DNA of 64,000 nt from Warburgia ugandensis. Lineage: Eukaryota; Streptophyta; Magnoliopsida; Canellales; Canellaceae. How positions within the stretch are numbered: the stretch's first letter is position 1; every line of letters starts with the position of its first letter. This document shows positions 37,632-47,832 of this stretch, piece after piece. The notes under the pieces were generated by a model that did no database searches, was not told where the DNA came from, and saw only the letters and a list, made by a program, of their open reading frames with translations. Position numbers and translations under genes: made by a program. The stretch covers positions 16,322,990 to 16,386,989 of the forward strand of contig CP141139.1 of the NCBI GenBank assembly GCA_035236585.1, given 5' to 3'.

Positions 37632-38428
37632 TATAACATTTTGATTTTTAAAAAACAAGAAAAATAAATAAATAATATAATGAAATAATATAATATAATA
37701 AAACAAAAAAATGAAATGAAATGAATAAATTATATAAGGTAAGGAGAAGAGAGAGAGTGCTCAAAATGCACTCTCCTCTCTCTCAAAGTCTCTCTGTTTC
37801 ACATGGACCAACACGCACCGTGGAGACGGATTTCTCCACCCTTGAATAGCCGAGAATAAGGTAGGATCACTCCACCCTTCCCTTTTGTGTTAATTTCAAC
37901 ATTTAATTACCTGTAAATGCCGAAAAAGGGCATGAAAACGTAGGTTTTTGCAAAAATCTGTGCGTACTGATTTGCCTAAAAAATTTGGATGAGACAATGT
38001 CAGATTTAGATCTGGACCGTTCATATTGTGTATGATGAGGAGAGGAAAGAACACACAAAATTTCTTGACAATCGGATGGCTAGGGAGGCAGAAAAACACA
38101 AAAAACAGTAATACAGGAGTTTTTGAAAACAAAACAAAAAGTGTGAAAAAATGCTAGATTTAGGAAGGATTCAAGAAAATGGATGGTGAAAATGGAATGT
38201 ACGTGAAAAACCGGACACAGGGGTGTAAAAATCACAAAAATCGGAGCACCTGGGGTCGCCGGGGACAGCGAACCACTCTGGTCGTTGTCTCCAGCGAACC
38301 AGTCCGTAACTGGCGGAAACACTTGGATGAGGGAGCGCCACGTGGCGCGATGAGGGCGTACCATGCGCAAGGGCAAGCCACGTGGAGAGGCTGGAAAGCG
38401 CCACGCGCTGTTCCGTACCCCACACGCA

Positions 38429-38565
38429 GAGCACTTCCACAGAAGCGCCTACTACCCAGAGCGGGTTCTAATGTAGAGCGCTTCCACAGAAGCGCCCATT
38501 GCGTCCATAGAAGCGCCCGCTCTCCTGGAGCAGGTTTTGACGCGAGGCGCTTCTACAGAAGTGCC
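38429..38565. repeat. Hairpin array in LTR1
   Basis: Copies of a perfect or near-perfect inverted repeat, GGCGCTTC-CACA-GAAGCGCC, lie at 38429-38449, 38477-38496 and 38546-38565. A half copy lies at 38502-38517. Spacing is about 50-70 bp within a GC-rich zone. The counterpart in LTR2 has two full copies. Confidence 0.85.
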
Positions 38566-39202
38566 CAGCATGCGCTGCTCATGAGGCGGGCCCCATTTGC
38601 TAGATTTTGGTCTTTTTTTATCCTTTTTGTCTTTAAACCTTGATTTTAGGAGCTATAGAGGTTTAAATCACGATCCGAAAGAGGTGTTGTGATTGTCTCA
38701 ACAAGGCGGACCTAGATTTAGGATAAAATTCTAGTTTGGAGTAACTTTTTAGTAGCGAAACTACGAAATGCTATTAGATGATTCAGATCGAGCTGATCAA
38801 TAGATAATCACGCTTTAGATTTTGGTTATATGTGTTAACCAGGATATGATTTATGGCATGACAGGTACATCAGGGCATACCCCTTGATATTGGATACGTG
38901 TTTGTTTGGGGATATTGCTATACTGAGGTAGGTAATTTCATTCACACTTTTTCTATGATTCTCAAATAGTGATTTGATGATTTGAGTCTTTGAGACATAT
39001 GATTTATGCCTTACCATATGTGTGAGATTGACTTCAGCATGTAGCTTTGCATGTGCGTGCTATCTTTATAGTGGATATTGCATGCACTGTTTTTGATATC
39101 TTTCGTGATATCTACTTGATTTTTGGTCTTCTTGACATGTGGGAGTTGCTCTGGCTTGATATTTGAGATTATTGATCCTGTGATATGATGCGATTTTCAC
39201 CC

Positions 39203-39385
39203 CGTGAGTGCCTGAGTGCCCGTGAGGGTGAAAGGGTGAAAGCGGGTGTGCAACGCGACTTTTCATGAGTGCCTGAAAGGGTGAAAGCGAAAGTGGCGCT
39301 CGTAGTTCTCGTGAGTGTCTGAGTGCTTGAGTACCCGTGAGGGTGCAAGGGTGAAAGGGTAAAAGCGGATGGTATAGAGAGCTGA
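39203..39385. repeat. Degenerate tandem repeat in LTR1 (GTGAGTGCC / GGGTGAAAG)
   Basis: Three units starting near 39203, 39264 and 39311 combine GTGAGTGCCTGA, CCGTGAGGG and repeated GGGTGAAAG words. The matching zone of LTR2 (46463-46613) differs in number and arrangement of sub-units, so it is a fast-changing part of the LTR. Confidence 0.8.
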
Positions 39386-40200
39386 CCCCACATTGCCGTG
39401 AGTGTATGTGAGACACTCATAGGGCTTGACTGTGTATGAGTTTTGATACTTTTGACATGCATTCATATGTTTCTAGATTTTCTTGGATTGTGCATGTCCT
39501 GATATCATGGTTGATGATATCGTATTTATTGCATGGACATGGTATGTCCTTCATCGTGTGATTTAAGACTTTATATATTATTGATCATTTTTTTATCTTT
39601 ATATCTTGCGCCATATACTTTGTTTTATTGAGTTATTTTGAATGTATATCACCTGCACAACCATGGCTTGCTGAGCCATTACTTTGTTTTGCAATGCCTC
39701 AGAATCAGAGCGCGATAGTCAGAAAGGAAAGAAGGTGGACTAGCGTGGAGTTGGACGGGGGCTTGAGGACAGAGTAGTGTACTTTTGGTTGGACTGGTAA
39801 TGACTTTTTGGCATTCTCTTTAGTCATTGTATATATTGATAGATTAGACTCATATCACTGTATAGTGGTTATATGTTTATTCATGGATGATGTGGTGATC
39901 TTGGACAGACCCTGGAGCTTTGGAACTTCACTATTACATGTCTTTACAGTTACAAAATTTCATCGTGGTTTTAATTTATGAGCATGCTCAAAATGGTTAC
40001 TTTTCGTCCTGTTTTTCAGTATGGTTTTGAGGAGAAGTGACCCTCGGGGTTTTCTTAAATGGTATTTGCTTGACGCTGCGACAAATTTTAAATTATGAGT
40101 TTTAAGTTCTGGAATCCCATCTATTTTCTATAAATAAATTATTACTATTTGAGTATAAATATGGGAAACAGGTTAATAAAACCCGGGGTGTCACAAAAAC

Positions 40201-40570
40201 TCTTCGCTATCAATCCAGCCTTAAATGCTTGCAATGAACCACTAGAATAAAATTTCTTTCTAAGAACCTACTTACAATCAATGGCTTGAGAACCAATGGT
40301 AAATCAATATGGACCTAGTTATGTTGGACATAATAGAATCTCATTTATCCTTAATAGCTTCTTCGCAAAATGCTACACTTATAAGACTTAGGATCATCTT
40401 AAGTATACAAAACAAAATGAATTTTTGTGATTACATTATTCCTATTTGTCTCAACTAGGAATGTAATGGATTGAGAGTCAATGAAATCCTGACCTAATTC
40501 CTTTTTTTATTTTCTTTCTAATCCTTATACTTGTAGAGCCATCAAATGAGAGTTTAACAAAATAATCGGA
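40201..40570 (-). mobile_element. Ty1-copia fossil, continuation upstream of the gypsy insertion
   Basis: On the minus strand, words from the segment just before copia RT appear (SQAIDCK then SSGSLQAFKAGLIAKSF, matching the KARLVAKGF region). Farther right come words resembling the linker before RT (FCEEAIKDK). This is the same element as 35085-37631, split by the gypsy insertion. Sequence beyond about 40570 is no longer recognisable as copia. An almost identical copy lies at 47463-47832. Confidence 0.7.
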
Positions 40571-42232
40571 GGGGGTTTCCAACGGATCAGAATTTCTTTC
40601 AGTCTCTATTTAACCAAGAACTAATGTCCGCAACTAGTAAGGATTGAAAATTGGCTATCCTGAAAAAGTGATCAGTCCTTATATGAGTTTCCAGACTCCA
40701 TGCCCTAGATATCCAATTCATTTTGACACGTTATCTGTCCACTGATCCTGCTGAAGGACAAGTCTTTTTCTCGTATTCCAAATTTGCCAAGCAAGAAAAG
40801 CGTGCTACCGGTAAAAGGATAGATATGCAATGTCTATTAGATCCTTTTCATAGCAAGCAATGCAGGGCATCAGCAATGGAATTAAATTGATATTCCTGTA
40901 ACCTGAATGAGTCCGTCATGAGCGACCAACCAAAGAAATATCTTGACCTGAGGGAGGCATTGCATTTTTCCAAATCTGCTTCCATTATTCCTGTTAATCT
41001 CATGTGTATTTTGGAAAGAAGATAGTAACAAGATTTAGTGAACTTCCCCATCTATGAAGGCCCTGGACCATTTCATCCTTGAATCTGCCAGATAATTTTA
41101 CCATTTTAATCTACTTCTGGACTTTATGATCAAACAAAGTAGGGAAGAGCAGATCCTACAGTACAAGGAGCCGCATCAAATGCCATCCTGACCATTGCAT
41201 CTTTATTGAAGCTAGTCGGGAATGATGTCGATTTCAGTTTGTTGATTAGAGAGAGGGCCAGCTCATTGATCTTTCCTAAGCTTTGTCTTTCCTCCATTAA
41301 CAAAGCTGATTCTGTGGGGTTGCTAGAGAGGAAGGAAGGTCGTCCCAATCTAACCAACTCCACCCAATACACTCGGCTCTACGCCTGCGTATCAGCATAG
41401 GATATCACCATCCTGAAATGGATACCCGTGTTCAAGAGATCACGAAAAATGATGCCTTCTTAAGCTAATCCTTAGCCTTATCGCCTTCTGTTGGCCGTCT
41501 TAAAACATAGAATACATTTTCTGAAGATGAACAATCCCATCCATTTACCAAAAGAAGAAAAAAAATCCCATCCCAAATTTCCTTTTAAAGTAAACTATAA
41601 TGATATCCTAATTGCCATTGGAAAGGAAGAAAATCACCTGTTGATACCTAATCTTTCCCAAACATTGCCTGAACTTTGCAAGCATTAGACTCGTCAGATT
41701 ATTCCCTGAACCCCAACTTTGCAACTATGCTCTCAATGGAAAAAAATGAAGATCCTAATGGTTGTCGGTATGAGCTGTATTAAGAAACCGGGCTTACTCT
41801 TTAAGCGAAGCCCATTGATTGCTGAGCAGTGATTGTTACACATCCAGACAAAAAAGGTAGAGGATAAAGCAACCTTTTCTCATTATGCAATATCCCACGT
41901 TCACCAACGAAAAGGCCACTTGTATTTACCCCACCTCGGCTTCGAGGAATATAGCTTTCTTTCTCCTCTATACAGCACACGTGAACATCCTTTTCATGGA
42001 CCAGCCAAGCCTTGTAACCTTTGGAATCCCTCCCTGTTTAATTATAGGTGAAAGTCACAGTAAATATCAAAATCAAGCAGATGACTTTAGCCACAGAACG
42101 TGGCCAATTTGTTCACTCTTTCTTTACGAAGCCGTCTTTAATTTCAACACCAAACGGTTTTCTCTTCCTTCGACGATTTAAAGCAGACAAGCAGCTCTTG
42201 AACATCACAAAGAAAGCAGAAGATAGCTAGCC
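40571..42232. other. Duplicated upstream region of the truncated oxidase copy
   Basis: This segment is about 99.4% identical to 47833-49494. On the minus strand near 40770-40810 it contains AFLAWQIWNTRKRLVL, resembling the W.IW..RN..VF motif near the C-terminus of plant LINE ORF2, so part of it is probably a LINE relic. Other small open frames (41372-41130 and 41051-40848 on the minus strand) are conserved between the copies only because the whole block is duplicated. A G-box, CACGTG, lies at 41978-41983. Confidence 0.6.
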
Positions 42233-42934
42233 ATGAAGTTACTGGTCATCTTTACATTAGCAACCTTCTCCTCTTTGTTAGTAGCCCGCGGTGAACATTA
42301 CAAAGGTGCATGGAAATTGTTGCGGGGAAGTGTAGGCGTCTCTGCCATGCATATGGCTTTGTTGCCAAATGACAAGATCATAGCCTTTGATCGGACCACT
42401 TTCGGCACTTCTAATATCTCTTTACCTGATGGGAAGTGTCTACATAGCTCCCAGAATGGAGTCCCAGCAGTCGATTGCACAGCACATTCGATTGAATTTG
42501 ATCCGGGAAACCGTAATGTGCGTCCGCTTACTGTACTAACCGATACTTGGTGCTCCTCTGGTGCACTATCACCGGAGGGCAACTTACTTCAGAGTGGTGG
42601 GGACAAGGATGGTGAGCGTGTAGTCCGATTCTTCACTCCGTGCCACGGCTGCGATTGGGTTGAAAGTAAGAATGGATTGACTATGAGAAGATGGTATGCT
42701 TCAAATCAGATCTTACCAAATGGCAAAATCATAGTTGTCGGCGGTCGAGATCAGTTCAACTACGAATTCATTCCTAAAACCTCAATAGCAGATGGTCGAG
42801 CTTTTGTGCTCCCATTTCTCAGAGAAACAGGGGATGCTGATGAGAACAATTTGTACCCTTTTCTCCATCTCGCACCCGACGAGAATCTCTTCATTTGGAG
42901 GCAGTTTTGTGTTGGGAGAGGCCTACGACGGTGA
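42233..42934 (+). pseudogene. Truncated glyoxal oxidase-like gene copy fused to gypsy pol
   Basis: The first 221 codons match the intact gene at 49495 with two visible amino-acid differences (Gly for Asp at residue 139, Gly for Arg at residue 200). The homology ends at 42896. From 42897 the sequence is gypsy pol, and the frame continues for only 12 residues before stopping. The fragment keeps the signal peptide (residues 1-20), Cys107 and Tyr155, the pair that forms the thioether cofactor. It lacks the segment with the Tyr-His pair and the last copper-binding His, and the C-terminal DUF1929 domain, so it cannot be a working oxidase. The whole upstream region is duplicated with it, so it may still be transcribed. 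Either a real rearrangement or a join of two haplotypes in the assembly could have made it. Confidence 0.9.
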
Positions 42935-44974
42935 CAGAGGTTCATAGTTTCCTCAGTTTAGCTGGTTACTATCGGCGATTCATTGAGGGGTTCTCGAAGA
43001 TTGCCTTGCCCATGACCACTTGGACTAGGAAGGACACCAGGTTCGTTTGGACTGACGCTTGTGAGGAGAGCTTCAGGAGCTCAAGCGGGGGTTGACTACT
43101 GCACCAATACTTGTCCTACCTTCAGGATCAGGTGGTTATGTGGCGTTTTGTGATGCATCAGGCAGAGGTCTAGGAGCGGTGCTGATGCAGCATGGGAAGG
43201 TCATTGCTTATGCGTCGAGACAGTTGAAGACGCACAAGGTGAATTATCAGAGACAGTTGGCCGCAGTGGTGTTTGCGTTGAAGTCCTGGAGACACTATTT
43301 ATATGGCGAGAGTTTTGAGGTATACACTGACCACAAGAGCCTTAAGTATTTGTTCACTCAGAGCGATCTGAACATGAGGCAGAGGAGATGGATGGAGTAC
43401 ATCAAGGACTCCGACTTTACGATACAGTACCACACGGGGAAAGCTAACGTCGTAACTGATGCCATGAGTAGGAAATCGAGAGTTATGATTGCTATCCTCT
43501 CGACTCGATCCAGGTTTCTTGATAGGATCCTTCAGGCACAAGTGAGCGATGCTGAGACGTAGAACATGGCCAATAAGGTCGACTTTTCTAGAGGGCTTGA
43601 TGGAGGTGTCCGGTATAGGGGCAGATTGGTAGTACCTGCAGATGATCAGTTGAGACATGACTTGCTATAGGAGGCATACCAGTCCCCATATTCTATTCAT
43701 CCAGGAGGTACAAAGATGTACCAGGACCTTAGATGACACTTTTGGTGGAATGGGATGAAGAGGGATATTGGTGAGTGCGTAGCACGATGCTTAACCTGTC
43801 AGCAGGTCAAGGCGGAGCATCAGTGACCAGCTGGGTTATTGCAAACTTTAGATCTTCCAGAGTGGAAGTGGGATCACCTCACTATGGATTTTATAGTGGG
43901 TTTGTCGAGGACGGCCAGTGGGCACGGCGTGATATGGGTTATAGTTGACAGATTGACAAAGTCAGCCCATTTCCTCCCTATTAGGCAAACTTAGACTGTG
44001 GACAACTTGGCGAAGCTGTACGTCAAGGAGATCGTGAGCCTTCATGGAGTACCATTGACGATTATCTTAGATCGAGACATACGATTTACCTCAAAGTACT
44101 GGCAGAGTGTATAGGAGGATTTGGGGTCGAGATTGAGATTCAGTACAGCTTTCTACCCCAGACAGATGGCCAGACTGAGAGGACTATCTAGACCATGGAG
44201 GATATGTTGAGGGCTTGTGTCCTGGATTGGAGAGATAGTTAGGATGAGCATTTGCCACTCGTGGAGTTTGCGTATAATAATAGCTATCATGCGAGCATTG
44301 GCATGCGCCTTATGAGACACTGTATGGCAGACCATATAGGTCTCCTTTGTGCTGGAGTGACGTAGGAAAGAGACGGATCATGAAGTCAGAGTTGATTGAG
44401 GAGTGTGCAGAAAAAGTCCGACTCATTCGAAAACGATTACTTGCAGCTCACAGCCGTCAGAAGAGCTATGCGGATAGGAGACGGAAAGACTTGGAGTTTG
44501 AAGTTGGACAGCATCTATTTTTGAGAGTTTCCCCTATGAAGGGCGTGATGAGATTTGGTGTAAAGGAGAAACTCAGTCCCAGATACATTGGTCCTTTTGA
44601 GATCTTGCGCAAAGTCGGACCAGTCGCATACCAGTTAGCCCTACCCCCACAGCTAGCTGGAGTACATGACATTTTTCATATCTTTATGCTGAGGAAGTAC
44701 ATATCAGACCCATGCCACGTGCTAGAGTAGATACCACCGGAGGTACGACCTGACTTGACATTCGAGGAGCGCCCTATACAGATCTTGGATAGCAAGATCC
44801 AGGAGTTGAGGACTAAGACCATTCCCCTGGTCAAAGTCCTCTGGCAGCATCACTTGACACAGGAGGCTACTTGGGAGTTGGAGGATGAGATGAGGCATAC
44901 CCATCCAGAGCTCTTCTTATGAGGTATGCATATTTTAAATTTCAAGGACGAAATTTTCTATAAGGTGGGTAGGA
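42897..44974 (+). mobile_element. Ty3-gypsy Tekay-type pol fragment (RT end to chromodomain)
   Basis: Parts in order: the last part of RT (WERPTTVTEVHSF and [16 protein letters not shown], 42900-43080), RNase H ([19 protein letters not shown] and [13 protein letters not shown], 43130-43480), the integrase zinc region (CLTCQQVKAEHQ near 43800), the integrase core (43850-44300), and a C-terminal chromodomain-like segment (IPLVKVLWQHHLTQEATWEL, near 44820-44880). A purine-rich tract adjoins the LTR that starts at 44975. The chromodomain and pol order place it in the chromovirus Tekay/Del group. It is broken, with several breaks and no gag, protease or 5' RT. Its left edge is the junction with the truncated oxidase copy. 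Confidence 0.88.
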
Positions 44975-47457
44975 TGTAACATTTTGATTTTTAAAATACA
45001 AGAAAAATAAAGAAATAAAGAAATAATATAATATAATATAATATAATAAAACAAAAAATGAAATGAAATGAATAAATTATATAAGGTAAGGAGAAGAGAG
45101 AGAGTGCTCAAAATGCACTCTCCTCTCTCTCTAAGTCTCTCTGTTTCACATGGACCAACACGCACCGTGAAGACGGATTTCTCCACCCTTGAATAGCCGA
45201 GAATGAGGTAGGATCACTCCACCCTTCCCTTTTGTGTTAATTTCAACGTTTAATTACCTGTAAATGCCGAAAAAGGGCATGAAAACGTAGGTTTTTGCAA
45301 AAATCTGTGCGTACTGATTTGCCAAAAAAATTTGGATGAGACAGTGTCAGATTTAGATCTGGACCGTTCATATTGTGTATGATGAGGAGAGGAAAGAACA
45401 CACAAAATATCGTGACGATCGGACGGCTAGGGAGGCCGAAAAACACAAAAAATAGTAATACAAGAGTTTTTGAAAATGAAACAAAAAGCGTAAAAAAACA
45501 CTAGATTTAGGAAGGATTCGGGAAAATGAATGGTGAAAATGGAATGTACGTGAAAAACTGGACACATGGGTGTAAAAATCACAAAAAACGGAGCACCTGG
45601 GGTCGTCGGCAACGGCGAACTAGTTCAGTCATTATCTCTGGCGACGGCGACCGTAACTGGCGGAAACACTTGGATGAGGGAGCACCACGCGCAGGGGCAC
45701 GTGGTGCGATGAGGGCGGGCCACGTGGAGAGGCTGGAACGCGCCATGCGCTGTTCCGTCCCCTACACGCAGAGCGCTTCCACAGAAGCGCCCGCTCCCCT
45801 GGAGCAGGTTCTGACGCGAGGCGCTTCCACAGAAGCGCCCAGTACGCGCTGCGCGTGCGGCGGGCCCCATTTGCTTGATTTTGGTCTTTTTTTTTACCCT
45901 TTTTGCCTTTAAACCTTGATTTTAGGAGCTACAGAGGTCCAAATCACAATCCGAAAGAGGCATTGTGATCGTCTCGACAAGGCGGACCTAGATTTAGGAT
46001 AAAAATCTAATTTGGAGTAAATTTTTAGTAGCGAAACTACGAAATGCTATTAGATAATTCAGATCAAGCTAATCAATAGATGATTAGGCTTTAGATTTTG
46101 GTTATATGTGTTAACCATGATATGATTTATGGCATGACAGGTACATCAGGGCATACCCCTTGATATTGGATAGGATATTGCTATACTGAGGTTGGTGATT
46201 TCATTCACACTTTTTCTATGATTCTCAAATAGTGATTTGATGATTTGAGTCTTTGAGACATATGATTTATGCCTTACCATATGTGTGAGATTGACTTTAG
46301 CATGTAGCTTCGCATGTGTGTGCTATCTTTATGGTGGATATTGCATGCACTGTTTTTGATATCTTTTGTGATATCCACTTGATTTTTGTTCTTGACATGT
46401 GGGAGTCGCTCTAGCTTGATATTTGAGACTATTGATCTTGTGATATGATGCAATTTTCACCCCGTGAGTGCCTGAGTGCCCGTGAGGGTGAAAGGGTGAA
46501 AGCGGGTGTGCAACGCGACTTTTCGTGAGTGCCTAAAAGGGTGAAAGGGTGAAAGCGAAAGTGGTGCGCGTAGTTCCCGTGAGTGCCTGAGTACCCGTGA
46601 GGGTGAAAGCGGATGGTACAAAGAGCTGACCCCACATTGTTGTGAGTGTATGTGAGACACTCATAGGGCTTGACTGTGTATGAGTTTTGATACTTTTGAC
46701 ATGCATTCATATGTTTCTAGATTTTCTCGGATTGTGCATGTCCTGATATCATGGTTGATGATATCGTATTTATTGCATGGACATGGTATGTCCTTCATCG
46801 TGTGATTTAAGACTTTATATATTATTAATCATCTTTTGATCTTTATGTCTTGTGCCATATGCTTTGTTTTATTGAGTTATTTTGAATGTATATCACCTGC
46901 ACAACCATGGCTTGCTGAGCCATTACTTTGTTTTGCAATGCCTCAGAATCAGAGCATGACAGTCAGAAAGGAAAGAAGGTGGACTAGCGTGGAGTTGGAC
47001 ATGGGCTTGAGGACAGAGTGTCAGATACTGACAGAGTGGTGTACTTTTGGTTGGACTGGTAATGACTTTTAGGCATTCTCCTTAGTCATTGTATATATCG
47101 ATAGATTAGACCCATATCACTGTATAGTGGTTATATGTTTATTCATGGATGATGTGGTGATCTTGGACAGACCCTGGAGCTTTGGAACTTCACTATTACA
47201 TGTCTTTACAGTTACAAAATTTCATCGTGGTTTTAATTTGTGAGCATGCTCAAAATGGTTACTTTTCGTCCTGTTTTTCAGTATGGTTTTGAGGAGAAGT
47301 GACCCTCGGGGTTTTCTTAAATGGTATTTGCTTGACGCTGCGACAAATTTTAAATTATGAGTTTTAAGTTCTGGAATCCCATCTATTTTCTATAAATAAA
47401 TTATTACTATTTGAGTATAAATATGGGAAACAGGTTGATAAAACCCGGGGTGTCACA
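44975..47457 (+). mobile_element. 3' LTR of the Tekay/Del-type element (LTR2)
   Basis: A 2483 bp LTR starting TGTAACATTTTG and ending GGGGTGTCACA, directly after the pol fragment and followed by AAAAC and copia sequence. It is the true 3' LTR of the element whose pol precedes it. Assuming rates used for plants (about 1.3e-8 per site per year for grasses, several-fold lower for trees), the roughly 5% difference from LTR1 over the left 2.2 kb suggests insertion some 2 to 10 million years ago. Its right end lies 2.04 kb upstream of the intact oxidase gene. Confidence 0.9.
45772..45839. repeat. Hairpin array in LTR2
   Basis: Two copies of the GCGCTTCCACAGAAGCGC inverted repeat, at 45772-45791 and 45820-45839, 48 bp apart. 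They correspond to the array in LTR1, which has one extra full and one half copy. Confidence 0.85.
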
Positions 47458-47462
47458 AAAAC

Positions 47463-47832
47463 TCTTCGCTATCAATCCAGCCTTAAATGCTTGCAATGAA
47501 CCACTAGAATAAAATTTCTTTCTAAGAACCTACTTACAATCAATGGCTTGAGAACCAATGGTAAATCAATATGGACCTAGTTATGTTGGACATAATAGAA
47601 TCTCATTTATCCTTAATAGCTTCTTCGCAAAATGCTACACTTATAAGACTTAGGATCATCTTAAGTATACAAAACAAAATGAATTTTTGTGATTACATTA
47701 TTCCTATTTGTCTCAACTAGGAATGTAATGGATTGAGAGTCAATGAAATCCTGACCTAATTCCTTTTTTTATTTTCTTTCTAATCCTTATACTTGTAGAG
47801 CCATCAAATGAGAGTTTAACAAAATAATTGGA
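47463..47832 (-). mobile_element. Second copy of the Ty1-copia fragment
   Basis: Duplicate of 40201-40570, offset by 7262 bp, with almost no differences. It is preceded by the same AAAAC after the gypsy LTR. Confidence 0.75.

Larger units (their letters stand above)
37632..40195 (+). mobile_element. Solo LTR of a Tekay/Del-type Ty3-gypsy element (LTR1)
   Basis: A 2564 bp LTR ending GGGGTGTCACA, bounded on both sides by AAAAC. It is therefore a complete insertion reduced to one LTR inside copia pol. It matches the LTR at 44975-47457 along its length. From its left end to about 39850 the pair differ by roughly 5% plus indels (counted by eye). From 39850 to the end there are about 2 differences in 345 bp. 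Inside are a purine/pyrimidine hairpin near 37750-37790, an array of GCGCTTC/GAAGCGC hairpins (38429-38565) and a degenerate tandem repeat (39203-39385). The 154-codon open frame at 38179 is not supported as a gene. Confidence 0.9.

Noticed and set aside
38179-38643. Open frame of 154 codons in LTR1, with a 128-codon counterpart at 45526-45912 in LTR2
   Set aside because: Both sit in the GC-rich hairpin zone of an LTR. The two agree only in their first third, opposite-strand frames are open as well, and there is no domain.
42895-44730. Separate genes for RNase H, integrase and chromodomain proteins
   Set aside because: These are consecutive parts of one broken Ty3-gypsy pol fragment, not host genes.
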